Program-made: the position numbers and the translations under genes
Notes under the pieces: model-generated
What the model was told of the DNA's origin: nothing
The model's input: only the letters and a program-made list of their open reading frames with translations
Databases searched by the model: none
Shown here: positions 18,482 to 28,083 of the stretch, piece by piece
Layout of the letters: every line of letters starts with the position of its first letter
Position numbering within the stretch: position 1 is the first letter of the stretch
Assembly (NCBI RefSeq): GCF_023806625.1
Contig: NZ_JAMTDX010000081.1
Location: 33,908 to 97,907, forward strand
DNA length: 64,000 nucleotides
Source of the DNA: Accumulibacter sp.
Lineage (GTDB): Bacteria > Pseudomonadota > Gammaproteobacteria > Burkholderiales > Rhodocyclaceae
Direction of reading: 5' to 3'

Positions 18482-20338
18482 GTGCATGACGAGCTCGCCG
18501 AAGTCCGCGATTTCCTGGCTCAATGTCCGCCATTCGACAGCCTCGACCCGGATGGCCTGGCGGCGCTGACCCGGCGTTTCGTCATTCGCTACCTCCGGCG
18601 CGGGGCCAGCTTCCCGCCGGAGGGGCAGCCGTGCCTCTGGTTGGTCCGCCAGGGCGCCGTCGAGCTGCGCACCGTCGACGGCGAACTGGCGCGCCGAATG
18701 GCCGAGGGCGATGTGCATGACGCGGCGTGTCTGCCGGACTCGCCCGAGATCGGCTGGGCCGGCCATGCCGTCGAGGACACGCTGGTCTACGGGCTGCCTC
18801 GCGGCGACCTCGAGCGGCTCTGGGAAGAGCACCCCGATTTTCGCCAGCAGTCGCTGAGCAAGCTCGTCGAACGGCTCCGCCGCGCCCGACGGCGAAGCGA
18901 AGCCGCCGTCGAACGTGACCTCGGCAGCCTGCCGCTGGCCAGCCTGATCGGCCGTGCGCCGGTCTGCGCGTCGCCAGCCGCAACGATCCGCGAAGCGGCG
19001 ACACAGATGACCCGCGAGCGCGTTTCAGCGTTGCTGGTCGTCGATCGGGATCGCCTCTGCGGGATCGTCACCGACCGCGACCTGCGCAGCCGCTGCCTGG
19101 CCAGCGGGCTGCCGGACAGAACGCCGCTGTCGGTGATCATGACCCCCGACCCGTGCACGCTGCCCCCGGATGCGGCCGGCTTCGACGCCGTGCTGACGAT
19201 GACCCGCAAGGGCATCCACCACCTGCCGGTGGTCGACGGCCAGCAGTTGCTCGGCCTGGTCAGTAGTACCGACCTGCTGCGCGCGCAGCGGATCAGCAGC
19301 GTGCATCTCGCCGACCGCATCCATCGCGCGACCGACCTCGCCGAACTGGTCGTGCGGTGTGCGGAGCTGCCCGAACTCTGGCTGAATCTCGTGCGCCGCG
19401 GCGAAGGCGCGGTGGTCCTCGGGCGGGTCGTCTCGGGGATCGCCGACGCTCTGGCTTCGCGCCTGCTGGTGCTCGCCGAACGGCGTCTCGGCCCGCCGCC
19501 AGTCGGCTACGCGTGGATCGCCTTCGGCTCGCAGGGACGCCACGAACTCTCGCTCAACTCCGACCAGGACAACGCCCTGGTTCTGGCCGACGAATTCGAA
19601 CCGGAGCAGCACGCGGCCTACTTCACCCGCCTCGCCCACGAAGTCTGTGGTGGCCTCGCAGCCTGCGGCATCCAGCCGTGCTCGGGCGAAATGATGGCCA
19701 CCAACCCGCAGTGGCGCCAACCCGTCGCCGCGTGGAGCCGGCTGTTCGGCGACTGGATCGATCACCCGGACCCGCACAAGGCGCGCCTGGCGTCGAATCT
19801 CTTCGACTTCCGGACCGTTCACGGCGACGATCAGCTGACCGCTCCGCTGCGCGAACAGATCGCCCGGCGCTGCACGCAGCATCAGACGCTGCTCGCACAC
19901 CTGGTCGTCAACACCTGCGCCGCCCCGCCTCCGCTCGGCTTCTTCCGTCAATTCGTGGTCATCGGCGACGGCGAACACCAGGGGGAACTGGACATCAAGC
20001 GGCATGGCCTCCTGCAGATCGTCGATCTGGCGAGGATCCACGCCCTTGGCAACGGCATCCGCGAGACCGGAACGGTCGGCCGACTGCGCACCGCTGAAGG
20101 CACCAGGCTGCTGAGCCGTGAAGGTGCCGAGACGCTGGCCGCGGCGTTCGAGTTCCTGCTCGGATTGCGTACCCGCCATCAGCAGGAGCAGATCGGCAAA
20201 GGGCTGCGACCTGACAACTTCGTCGCCCCGGCGACGCTCGGCGCTGCCGAAAGACACCACCTGCGCGACGTCTTCGTGGCCGTCGCCAGACAGCAGAAGG
20301 CCCTGCTGCTGGCCTTTCCGCACGCCGCCAGGTCATGA
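18482..20338 (+). CDS. cNMP-like/CBS/DUF294 nucleotidyltransferase protein
   Basis: This 618-residue predicted signalling protein has an N-terminal cyclic-nucleotide-binding-like domain (residues 1-130), a pair of CBS domains (about 145-265, e.g. SALLVVDRDRLCGIVTDRDL and HHLPVVDGQQLLGLVSSTDL) and a DUF294 nucleotidyltransferase domain with GSQGRHELSLNSDQDNAL, the GS...D.D signature of a PII-uridylyltransferase-like fold. A C-terminal helical domain follows. GTG 18482 is preferred over GTG 18449 because GGAG sits at 18471-18474. The target protein is unknown. It overlaps the next gene by ATGA. Confidence 0.85.
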   Translation: MHDELAEVRDFLAQCPPFDSLDPDGLAALTRRFVIRYLRRGASFPPEGQPCLWLVRQGAVELRTVDGELARRMAEGDVHDAACLPDSPEIGWAGHAVEDTLVYGLPRGDLERLWEEHPDFRQQSLSKLVERLRRARRRSEAAVERDLGSLPLASLIGRAPVCASPAATIREAATQMTRERVSALLVVDRDRLCGIVTDRDLRSRCLASGLPDRTPLSVIMTPDPCTLPPDAAGFDAVLTMTRKGIHHLPVVDGQQLLGLVSSTDLLRAQRISSVHLADRIHRATDLAELVVRCAELPELWLNLVRRGEGAVVLGRVVSGIADALASRLLVLAERRLGPPPVGYAWIAFGSQGRHELSLNSDQDNALVLADEFEPEQHAAYFTRLAHEVCGGLAACGIQPCSGEMMATNPQWRQPVAAWSRLFGDWIDHPDPHKARLASNLFDFRTVHGDDQLTAPLREQIARRCTQHQTLLAHLVVNTCAAPPPLGFFRQFVVIGDGEHQGELDIKRHGLLQIVDLARIHALGNGIRETGTVGRLRTAEGTRLLSREGAETLAAAFEFLLGLRTRHQQEQIGKGLRPDNFVAPATLGAAERHHLRDVFVAVARQQKALLLAFPHAARS

Positions 20339-21036
20339 AGCCGGCCGGCCCGGGGCTCGCGACGGCGGTGCTTGCGCTGCGCCGCCTCTGGCACCGCCAC
20401 CGCCTGCGCGCCCGATCCGCATCGCCGCTGCTCACCCATCTGGCGGCACCGCTCGCCGATCGCCGGCAGGACTGGCGGCAGGCACGCTACCTCGCGCTCG
20501 ACCTCGAGACCACCGGCAGCGACGCGCAGCGCGACGACATCCTGAGCTTTGGCTGGGTCTGCCTCGACGGACCGGAGATCCGTCTCGACAGCGCACGCCA
20601 CCGACTGGTCCTGCCACGTGGCCTGCTCGACGAAGCCAGCGTCAGCGTCCACCGGATCACCGATGACCGCGCCGCGGGTGGCCAGAGGCTCGAAGATGTG
20701 CTCGCCGAGTTCCTCGAAGCGCTCGCCGACCGCGTGCTGATCGCCCACTACACACCGACCGAATTGCGCTTCATCGACGCGGCGTGCCGGGCGTGCTTCG
20801 GCGGACCCTTCCTGCCGCTGGCCATCGACACGCTCGACCTGGCCCGCCGCACGATGCCCGGACCCGAACGTGGCAGCCTGCGCCTCGCCGCGCTGCGGGC
20901 CCGCCACCACCTCCCTCGCTACGCGATGCATCACGCGCTGTCCGACGCGCTGGCTGCCGCAGAACTCTTTCTCGCGCAGGCGGCGAAGGCTTCGGCTCAG
21001 GGCCGCAGGACCCTCGGCGACTTCCTGCTCGGCTGA
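20335..21036 (+). CDS. DnaQ-like 3'-5' exonuclease
   Basis: This 233-residue DEDDh-family exonuclease carries ExoI ALDLETTGSD (D56, E58), ExoII AHYTPTELRFID and ExoIII HHALSDALAAAELF with the histidine-aspartate pair. It resembles the epsilon/PolC-type proofreading domain but is a separate gene. It starts inside the stop of the DUF294 gene, so the two are co-translated, a pairing seen in many proteobacteria. Whether it acts on DNA or RNA is not evident. Confidence 0.85.
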   Translation: MKPAGPGLATAVLALRRLWHRHRLRARSASPLLTHLAAPLADRRQDWRQARYLALDLETTGSDAQRDDILSFGWVCLDGPEIRLDSARHRLVLPRGLLDEASVSVHRITDDRAAGGQRLEDVLAEFLEALADRVLIAHYTPTELRFIDAACRACFGGPFLPLAIDTLDLARRTMPGPERGSLRLAALRARHHLPRYAMHHALSDALAAAELFLAQAAKASAQGRRTLGDFLLG

Positions 21037-21098
21037 CGCCGTCGATCCCCCCGCGACCTGCGCCACTCCCAGGTCGCCCGGCAAGTGATCGTCTTCGC

Positions 21099-22436
21099 TC
21101 AGAAGTAGCGCCACCAGAGGTACACGTGACAGATCGCCACGTGCACCAGCATCAGCGGAAAGGCGACCCTCGTGTAAGTGCCGAAGCGGAAGGGAATGCC
21201 GTTGCGCTCGGCGATTCCGGCGACCGTCAGGTTGGCACTCGCGCCGATCAGCGTGCCGTTGCCACCCAGACACGCGCCGAGCGACAGGCACCACCACAGT
21301 GGCAGCAAGCCCTCGGCACCGCCGAAAGCCGGGGCCATCGACTTGATCAGCGGGATCATCGTCGCGACGAAGGGGATGTTGTCGACGATCGCCGAGAGAA
21401 CCGCCGAGGCCCAGAGGATGCTGAATCCGGTCGTCGCGAAATCGCCCCCGGTAGCGGCGAGGAGCTGGTCGGCGAGTAGCCGCAGCAGGCCGGCATGCTC
21501 GACGCCGGCGATGACGATGAACAGGCCGATGAAGAAGAAGATGGTGATCCACTCGACCTCGTTGAACACCTTGACGACGCTCTCGGACTGCTCCTCGGCC
21601 GACTTGCCGAGGTTGTCGAGCATCATCAGCAGCGCGGCTCCAGCCATGCCGATCGTCCCCGAGTCGAGCCCCAGCGGCCGGGCGAGGACGAAGAGGACGA
21701 TCACCAGAGCGAGCACCGCGCCAGCCAGCTTGAGCAGCCGCGCATCGGTGATTGCGTCCCTTTCGTTGAAGGCCATCACCCGGGCGCGCAGCTCCGCCGA
21801 GGAGAGCATCTTTCGACCCCAGATCAGATGCATCGACACGATGTGCACCGCCAGGACGACGACGATCACCGGCGTCAGGTGATAGACGAAGTCGTTGAAC
21901 GACAGGCCGACCTGCCCGCCGATCAGGATGTTCGGCGGGTCGCCGATCAGCGTCGCCGTGCCGCCGATGTTCGAAGCGAGGATCTGTGAAAAGAGGAACG
22001 GATAGGGATTGACCTTGAGCGCTTCGGTGATGATCAGCGTCACCGGCACGACGAGCAGCACGGTCGTGACGTTGTCGAGGAACGCCGAGACGACGGCAGT
22101 GACCACCGCGAGCATCGCCAGGATCCCCGCCGGGCTGGCCCTGACGAGCTTCGCCGACCAGATCGCCAGGTACTCGAAGACGCCGCACTTGCGGGTGATC
22201 GAGACGATGATCATCATTCCGACGAGCAGCCCGATCGTGTTGAAGTCGATCCCGGCAACGGCCTGCTCCTGGGTCAGCAGGCCGAGCATGATCATCAGCA
22301 TCGCGCCGAGCAGCGCGACGATCGAGCGGTTCAGGCGCTCGCTGATGATCACCCCGTAGGTCGCGATCATCAGCAGCGTCGCCAGCCACAGCGGGCTCAT
22401 TCCAAGGATCTCGGCAGGTGCGGTCGCAGGGATCAT
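21099..22436 (-). CDS. ArsB/NhaD-type ion permease
   Basis: This 445-residue inner-membrane protein of the ion-transporter superfamily (ArsB, NhaD, CitM, SLC13 relatives) has about 11 helices. The duplicated hairpin motifs are ASNIGGTATLIGDPPNILIG in the first half and GACLGGNGTLIGASANLTVAG in the second, with FLDNVTTVLL and IVDNIPFVAT before them. The substrate (Na+/H+, arsenite or a carboxylate) cannot be decided. It overlaps the upstream CBS gene by ATGA, so a regulatory CBS partner is likely. Confidence 0.85.
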   Translation of the reverse strand: MIPATAPAEILGMSPLWLATLLMIATYGVIISERLNRSIVALLGAMLMIMLGLLTQEQAVAGIDFNTIGLLVGMMIIVSITRKCGVFEYLAIWSAKLVRASPAGILAMLAVVTAVVSAFLDNVTTVLLVVPVTLIITEALKVNPYPFLFSQILASNIGGTATLIGDPPNILIGGQVGLSFNDFVYHLTPVIVVVLAVHIVSMHLIWGRKMLSSAELRARVMAFNERDAITDARLLKLAGAVLALVIVLFVLARPLGLDSGTIGMAGAALLMMLDNLGKSAEEQSESVVKVFNEVEWITIFFFIGLFIVIAGVEHAGLLRLLADQLLAATGGDFATTGFSILWASAVLSAIVDNIPFVATMIPLIKSMAPAFGGAEGLLPLWWCLSLGACLGGNGTLIGASANLTVAGIAERNGIPFRFGTYTRVAFPLMLVHVAICHVYLWWRYF

Positions 22437-22915
22437 TTGAGCCTCCCGAGCCGGGCAAGAACGTCCCAGACAGTGACGACCCCGAGTAGTCGGCCGCCGT
22501 CGACGACCGGCAGGACCGTCCTTTCGCGATGCAGGTAGCGGATCACCTCCATCAGCGGGTCTTCGGGGCCGACGACCGGCGCTTCGGGATCGCAGTGCAG
22601 CCGGACCGGGTCTTCGGCCACCGCATCGATTCTTTCCTGGAGAGTCTGCAGCGTGTCCTGGATGAAGCCTCCCTGAATGTGGGCGAGGGGGTGCTGAGCG
22701 TCTTCGCGGCGCAGCGCTCGCGGCATCGCCAGGGCGACCAGCCGACTGCGCGGCAACATCCCGACGTAGCGACCGTCGCGTTCGGCAATCGGCAGCGCAG
22801 GCACGCGATGGCTGACCATCGTCTCGAGCGCCAGGCGCAGGCTGTCGTCAGGCTTGAGAACGGCCGGCGGGATCGACATGATCGACCGGCAGAGGGAATC
22901 GGGATCGCTTTTCAT
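22433..22915 (-). CDS. CBS-domain pair protein
   Basis: This 160-residue stand-alone Bateman module has two CBS motifs: LETMVSHRVPALPIAERDGRYVG and IRYLHRERTVLPVVDGGRLLG. Such modules usually sense adenine nucleotides. ATG 22915 has GGAG six bases upstream, whereas the longer frame to 23137 has no support. The ATGA overlap with the permease gene suggests that it regulates the permease; this is inference. Confidence 0.82.
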   Translation of the reverse strand: MKSDPDSLCRSIMSIPPAVLKPDDSLRLALETMVSHRVPALPIAERDGRYVGMLPRSRLVALAMPRALRREDAQHPLAHIQGGFIQDTLQTLQERIDAVAEDPVRLHCDPEAPVVGPEDPLMEVIRYLHRERTVLPVVDGGRLLGVVTVWDVLARLGRLK

Positions 22916-23099
22916 GGGGTCTCCGGTGGCACGGCCAGCCGCGTCGAACGACCCGCCGAACTGGCGGGACGACCGCGCGAACCGGCAACAGGGAAAAGAG
23001 AGAAGCGAAGAGGGAATAAGATCAGTATGCGGGGCCTTCCGACGGGCTGTCAAATCGGTAGTCCGGCGGGTCCGCAGCGCTTGCCCCCAGGAAACGGGA

Positions 23100-26000
23100 T
23101 CAGGGCCGAGGGGCTTCGACGCGGTGCCAGGCAGCATAGAGGGCCGGCAGGAAGAGCAGCGTGAGCAGCGTCGCGACGATCAGTCCGCCCATGATCGCCA
23201 CGGCCATTGGCCCCCAGAACACGCTTCGCGTCAGCGGGATCATCGCCAGGATCGCCGCGGCGGCGGTCAGCGTAATCGGCCGGAAGCGGCGCACGGTCGA
23301 ACCGACGATCGCCTCCCAGGGTGGCTTCCCGGCCTTCTCGTCCTGCTCGATCTGGTCGACGAGGATCACCGAGTTACGCATGATCATTCCCGAAAGTGCG
23401 ATCACCCCGAGGTTGGCGACGAAACCGTACGGAACCTGAAAGATCAGCAGCGCCAGCGCCACGCCGATCAGCCCGAGCGGAGCGGTGAGCAGCACGAGCA
23501 GCGTACGCCCGAAGTTCTGCAGCTGGATCATCAGCAGGGTCAGGACGCCGACGAACATCAGCGGCATCACCGCCTTGATCGACTCCTCTCCCTTCGCCGA
23601 CTCTTCCGTGGCTCCCCCGGCCTCGATGCGGAAACCGGCCGGCAGGCTGGCGCGAATCGCGGCGAGCTGCGGCTCGATCTGGGCGGTCACCGCGGGTGCC
23701 TGCATCCGGTCGCGGACGTCGGCACGAACGCTCACCGTGGGCAGGCGATTACGCCGCGCGATCACCGGCTCCTCGAGTTCGTAACTGATCCTCGCGAGCT
23801 GGGCAAGCGGCACGTAGCGACCGCTCGCCGTATGAATGTTCATGTCGGCGAGTGCCGAAATCTTCGCCCGATCTTCGCCGGCCGCGCGCGCGACCACGTC
23901 GATCAGCTGGTCACCCTCGCGCATCTGCGTGACGGCGATTCCGGTGAGCATCGAATTGAGGAACGCGGCCAGTTGCTGCGAGCTGATCCCCAGGGCGCGT
24001 GCCCGATCCTGGTCGATTTCGATGCGAATCGCCTTGCCCATCTCGTTCCAGTCGAAGTTCACTTCGCGGAGATGAGGATTCGCGCGCATCACCCCGGCGA
24101 CTTCGGCAGCGACTCGGCGCAGTTCGCCGAGGTCGTCACCGGAAACCCGGAAAACCACCGGGAAGCCGACCGGAGGCCCGTTTTCGAGGCGCAGCACGCG
24201 GGTGCGCAGGCCGCCCCACTTTTCCGTCTCCTCGGCAAAGCGGCTCTCGAGGCGGCGCTTGAGATCCTCGCGGGCCTCGATGCCGTGAGTGGTGATCACG
24301 AACTGCGCGAAGCTGTCGTTGAACAGTTGCTGGTCGAGCGGCAGGTAGAAGCGTGGACTGCCGTTGCCGATGTAGCTCGCGTAGGTGCGGATCGAGCGCT
24401 CGATCTCGGGCTCGGCGAGCAGTTCATCGACCTTCCGCGCCGCGGCTTCCGTCGCCCTGAGCGAAGCGCCGTTGGGCAGCCAGAGATCGACGAGCAGTTC
24501 CGGTCGGCTCGACGCCGGAAAGAACTGCTTCTGCACGCCCAGCGAGAGTCCGATCAGCGAGGCGACGAAAGCGGCGACGGTGGCCCCGATGACCAGGCCG
24601 CGACGGTGCAGGCACCACTCGACGATCGCCCGGACGCGCCCGTAGAACGGCTTGGCGTAGACGTCTTCGCCGTGGCGCTGCGCCTCTCGATGCAGCTTCC
24701 CGGCGTCGAGAACGAGGTAGCCGAGGTACGGCGTGAACAGCACCGCAACCAGCCAGGAAACGAGCAGGGCGATGCTCACCACGGCGAAGATCGAGAAGGT
24801 GTACTCGCCGGCCCCCGAGCGCGCCAGACCGACGGGCATGAAGCCGATCGCCGTGATCAGCGTGCCGGTGAGCATCGGGAAGGCCGTTGAGCTGTACGCG
24901 AAGGTCGCCGCGCGGAAGCGGTCCCAACCCTGCTCCATTTTCACGACCATCATCTCGACGGCGATGATCGCGTCGTCGACGAGCAGCCCGAGGGCGATCA
25001 CCAGCGCGCCGAGCGAAATGCGCTGCAGATCGATCGCCAAGGCATACATCAGCAGAAAGGTCACCGCCAGGACCAGCGGAATGGACAGCGCGACGACCGC
25101 ACCGGTGCGCAGGCCGAGACTCAGAAAGGACACAGCGAGGACGATCAGCACCGCCTCGCCGAGCGAGGACATGAACAGGTCCATCGACTGGCGGACGATC
25201 TGCGGCTGGTCGGCGACGAGGTGTACGTCGATGCCCAGCGGCAGCGAACTCTCGAGGCGCTCGATCTCCGCGTGCAGGCGCTCGCCGAGCCGGATGACGT
25301 CGCCGCCACGGGTCATCGCCACAGCGATGCCGATCGCGTCCCGTCCCTGGACGCGCATCCGCGGCGCCGGCGGCTCGGCGAACCCGCGCTCGACCGTCGC
25401 GATGTCCCCGAGACGGAACAGCCGCCCCTCGGCCTGGATGCCGATCTCGCGAATGCTCTCGACCGACTTGAAGTCGCCGGAGACGCGAATCCGCACGCGA
25501 TCCGACGGCGTCTCGTAGAAGCCCGCCGGGGTCATCGCGTTCTGCCTCTGCAGCGCGTCGAAAATGGCCAGCGGGTTGAGGCCGAGCGTCGCCAGCTTGG
25601 CATGTGAGACCTCGATGTAGATCCGCTCTTCCTGCACGCCGATCAGCTCGATCTTCTTGACGTCGGGAATCCGGCGGATCTCGCGGCCGATGCGGTCGGC
25701 CTCGCGGCGCAACCTTGCCAGGTCGAAGCCGTCGCCGGTCAGCGCGTAGATGCTGATGAAGGTGTCGCCGTACTCGTCATTGATGAACGGACCGAGAACC
25801 CCCTGCGGCAGCGTCTGGCGCATGTCCCCGATCTTCTTGCGCACCTGGTACCAGGTCTCCGGGACCTCGCGCTTGGGCGTGTAGTCCTTGAGCAGGACAG
25901 TGATCAGCGACTCGCCCGACCTCGTCTGCGAACGCAGAACGTCGACCCACGGCACTTCCTGCAGGCGTTTCTCGATCCTCTCGGTGACCTGGAGCTGGAG

Positions 26001-26183
26001 TTCCTCGGCGGTCGCGCCCGGCCACAGCGTGCGCACGACCATCGCCTTGAAGGTGAAGTCGGGGTCCTCGGCCCGACCGAGCCGAAGGTACGAGAGCACC
26101 CCGCCGATCATCAGCACGACGATCAGGAACGCGGTCAGCGGACGGTGCTTGAGCGCCCATTCCGAGAGATTCGGGAGACTCAT
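23100..26183 (-). CDS. RND efflux permease (AcrB family)
   Basis: This is a proton-driven inner-membrane pump of 1027 residues, the usual size. Family features are the N-terminal helix after SEWALKHRPLTAFL, the segment RTLWPGATAEELQLQVTE, the proton-relay aspartates in ALGLLVDDAIIAVEMM, the ATFAYSSTAFPMLTGTLITA helix and a second repeat ending in MIMRNSVILVDQIEQD. The RAEDPDFTFKAMVV segment is typical of the MexK/TriC-like branch rather than AcrB itself. It is translated after the membrane-fusion gene with a 4-nt overlap. No outer-membrane factor gene is in the window. Confidence 0.93.
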   Translation of the reverse strand: MSLPNLSEWALKHRPLTAFLIVVLMIGGVLSYLRLGRAEDPDFTFKAMVVRTLWPGATAEELQLQVTERIEKRLQEVPWVDVLRSQTRSGESLITVLLKDYTPKREVPETWYQVRKKIGDMRQTLPQGVLGPFINDEYGDTFISIYALTGDGFDLARLRREADRIGREIRRIPDVKKIELIGVQEERIYIEVSHAKLATLGLNPLAIFDALQRQNAMTPAGFYETPSDRVRIRVSGDFKSVESIREIGIQAEGRLFRLGDIATVERGFAEPPAPRMRVQGRDAIGIAVAMTRGGDVIRLGERLHAEIERLESSLPLGIDVHLVADQPQIVRQSMDLFMSSLGEAVLIVLAVSFLSLGLRTGAVVALSIPLVLAVTFLLMYALAIDLQRISLGALVIALGLLVDDAIIAVEMMVVKMEQGWDRFRAATFAYSSTAFPMLTGTLITAIGFMPVGLARSGAGEYTFSIFAVVSIALLVSWLVAVLFTPYLGYLVLDAGKLHREAQRHGEDVYAKPFYGRVRAIVEWCLHRRGLVIGATVAAFVASLIGLSLGVQKQFFPASSRPELLVDLWLPNGASLRATEAAARKVDELLAEPEIERSIRTYASYIGNGSPRFYLPLDQQLFNDSFAQFVITTHGIEAREDLKRRLESRFAEETEKWGGLRTRVLRLENGPPVGFPVVFRVSGDDLGELRRVAAEVAGVMRANPHLREVNFDWNEMGKAIRIEIDQDRARALGISSQQLAAFLNSMLTGIAVTQMREGDQLIDVVARAAGEDRAKISALADMNIHTASGRYVPLAQLARISYELEEPVIARRNRLPTVSVRADVRDRMQAPAVTAQIEPQLAAIRASLPAGFRIEAGGATEESAKGEESIKAVMPLMFVGVLTLLMIQLQNFGRTLLVLLTAPLGLIGVALALLIFQVPYGFVANLGVIALSGMIMRNSVILVDQIEQDEKAGKPPWEAIVGSTVRRFRPITLTAAAAILAMIPLTRSVFWGPMAVAIMGGLIVATLLTLLFLPALYAAWHRVEAPRP

Positions 26184-27328
26184 CGGCCGCCAGCCTCGCG
26201 TCCTCCCCCCGCCGCCGTGCGTCCCGAAGCGCCGGGCTGATGCGCAGGCGCAATGGTCAGCACGCGAATCCGCTCGCCCTCGCTGAGCTTGTGTACGCCA
26301 GCGACGACGATCCGCTCGCCGGCCTCGACGCCATCGTCGACGAGCGCCGTGTCCTCGCGGTAGCGGGCAACCACGACCGGCCGAAGGACGACGCTCTGCT
26401 CGTCTCTGACCACCCAGACGGCCGGTTTCCCGTCGTGCTGGAACAGCGCGGTGAGCGGCACGACCAGCCTCTGGCTGCCGTTCCGGCGAACGAAGCGCAC
26501 CGTCGCGGTCATCCCGAGGAGGACCTTCGAGTCTGCCTCGCGGATCGACACCCTGGCTGCATAGGTCCGCGTCACCGGATCGGCGACCGGCGAAACTTCG
26601 CGCAACATCCCCGAATAGCTGACCGTTTCGTCTGCCCACAGGCCGACCTCGGCGACGCCCAGCTCGCGCACTTCGGGCATCCGTGCCTCGGGAATCGCGA
26701 TCGCCACTTCGAGGGTGTCCGCACGGGCCAGCCTCATCACCGTCTGGCCAGCCGCGACGACCTGCCCGACCTCGGCCGAAATCAGCCCGATGACCCCCGC
26801 CTGCTCGGCCTTGAGCACCGTATACGCCGACTGGTTGCGCGCGAGATCGGCCTGCGCCCGCGCCGCCTTGTAAGCCATCTCCTTGGCGTCGAGCGCCGCC
26901 TGGCTGACGAAGTTCCTCTCCCGGAGGTTGCGGAAGCGCTGAGCGTCGGCAGCCGCGAGTTCCAGCTGTGCATCGGCGGCAGCAACCGAGAGCGCCGTAT
27001 CCGCCGGATCGAGGCGGGCCAGCACGTCGCCCGGGCGAACCGCCGCACCCGCGTCGACGAGACGCGCAGCGATCTTGCCGGAGATGCGGAAGGCCAGCGG
27101 CGTTTCATAGCGCGAGCGGACCTCGCCCGAGAAGCTCAGGACTTCATCGCCGGCGGTCCGACCCAGCACGATCGTCATCACCGGCCGGGACGGCTCGGCT
27201 GCCGGCGGCTCGCGGCCGCAGCCGCCGAGCAACACGAGCACTGCTGCGCCGATCAGCAGACGGGGAAATCGACGACTCGCGGTAGCGCTCTCGGCGCGCA
27301 GCGCCAGCCGCCCGGAAGCTTCCCTCAC
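26180..27328 (-). CDS. RND membrane-fusion lipoprotein
   Basis: This periplasmic adaptor of the efflux pump has 382 residues. It has a lipoprotein signal with lipobox LGGC (C37), a barrel-sandwich hybrid (FRISGKIAARLVDAGAAVRPG), a coiled-coil hairpin rich in Ala and Arg, a second half-lipoyl motif (AEQAGVIGLISAEVGQVV) and a membrane-proximal domain ending VAGVHKLSEGERIRV. The start codon is GTG 27328, overlapping the tetR stop. It belongs to the operon tetR - adaptor - pump. Confidence 0.92.
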   Translation of the reverse strand: MREASGRLALRAESATASRRFPRLLIGAAVLVLLGGCGREPPAAEPSRPVMTIVLGRTAGDEVLSFSGEVRSRYETPLAFRISGKIAARLVDAGAAVRPGDVLARLDPADTALSVAAADAQLELAAADAQRFRNLRERNFVSQAALDAKEMAYKAARAQADLARNQSAYTVLKAEQAGVIGLISAEVGQVVAAGQTVMRLARADTLEVAIAIPEARMPEVRELGVAEVGLWADETVSYSGMLREVSPVADPVTRTYAARVSIREADSKVLLGMTATVRFVRRNGSQRLVVPLTALFQHDGKPAVWVVRDEQSVVLRPVVVARYREDTALVDDGVEAGERIVVAGVHKLSEGERIRVLTIAPAHQPGASGRTAAGGGREAGGR

Positions 27329-27984
27329 GACCTCTTCAGTCCATTGACGAGCAACTCGAAATGCGTCTCGAGGTAGGCTTCGGGGGCAATGCTTCCGGTC
27401 GCCAGCGGCAGCGAGAAGCGCGACACGGCGAGCAGCAGCAGCGGGGCGATGACGATATCGACGGCCGCGTCGACGTCGAGCGGGCGGAACTCACCCTCGG
27501 CGATGCCCCGCGCGATCGTCGCCCGAACCAGCGCCCGGCCGCGGTCGAGCACCTGCTCGCGGTAGTACTGCGCCACTTCCGGGAAGTTCCTTGACTCGGA
27601 AATGATCAGCTTGGTCACTCCGGCAAGCGGCGTGCCGCCGATACGTTCCCACCAGCCAATCAGCAACGCGTGCAGCAGGTCGGCCGTCGACCCCCTGAAG
27701 GCCGCGACCTCGTGCTCGGCGAGCGACAGCGCGGCGACCATCCCTTCCTCGATGACCGCCCGGAAAAGCGCCTCCTTGCCCGGGTAGTAGAGGTAGAGGG
27801 TGCCCTTCGAGACGCCGGCCGCAGCGGCGACGTCGTCGAGGCGCGTCGCCGTGTAGCCCTTGTCGACGAACAGCCTGAGTGCCGCCGCTGCGAGCTCGGC
27901 CGGGCGGGCGTCCTTGCGCCGCCGGCGGAGATCAGGAGTCGGCGACAGGGAAGTCGCTGGCGGTGGCGAGGCTGGGTGACGCAT
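27325..27984 (-). CDS. TetR/AcrR-family repressor
   Basis: The 219-residue regulator has an N-terminal helix-turn-helix (AALRLFVDKGYTATRLDDVA, then AGVSKGTLYLYYPGKEALF) and a ligand-binding domain (LIISESRNFPEVAQYYREQV) of the AcrR C-terminal type. It is the first gene of the efflux operon. An inverted repeat lies 27 nt upstream of its ATG, so autoregulation of the whole operon is expected. Confidence 0.92.
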   Translation of the reverse strand: MRHPASPPPATSLSPTPDLRRRRKDARPAELAAAALRLFVDKGYTATRLDDVAAAAGVSKGTLYLYYPGKEALFRAVIEEGMVAALSLAEHEVAAFRGSTADLLHALLIGWWERIGGTPLAGVTKLIISESRNFPEVAQYYREQVLDRGRALVRATIARGIAEGEFRPLDVDAAVDIVIAPLLLLAVSRFSLPLATGSIAPEAYLETHFELLVNGLKRS

Positions 27985-28010
27985 CGGGAAACGGCGATCG
28001 GCGCCTGTAG

Positions 28011-28024
28011 TGACTGACCAGTCA
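28011..28024. promoter_or_regulatory. Likely TetR-family operator
   Basis: TGACTG-AC-CAGTCA is an inverted repeat with 6-bp arms, overlapped by a second one (ACTGA-CCAG-TCAGT, 28013-28026). The TGACTGNNCAGTCA pattern is common for AcrR/TetR-type regulators. It sits 27 nt before the tetR start, in the gap to the FAD oxidoreductase gene. Confidence 0.65.
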
Positions 28025-28083
28025 GTAATATATGACGCGCTTCGCCTCTCGTCAAATCGACCGGAACTGGCGCTGGGCAGCCT

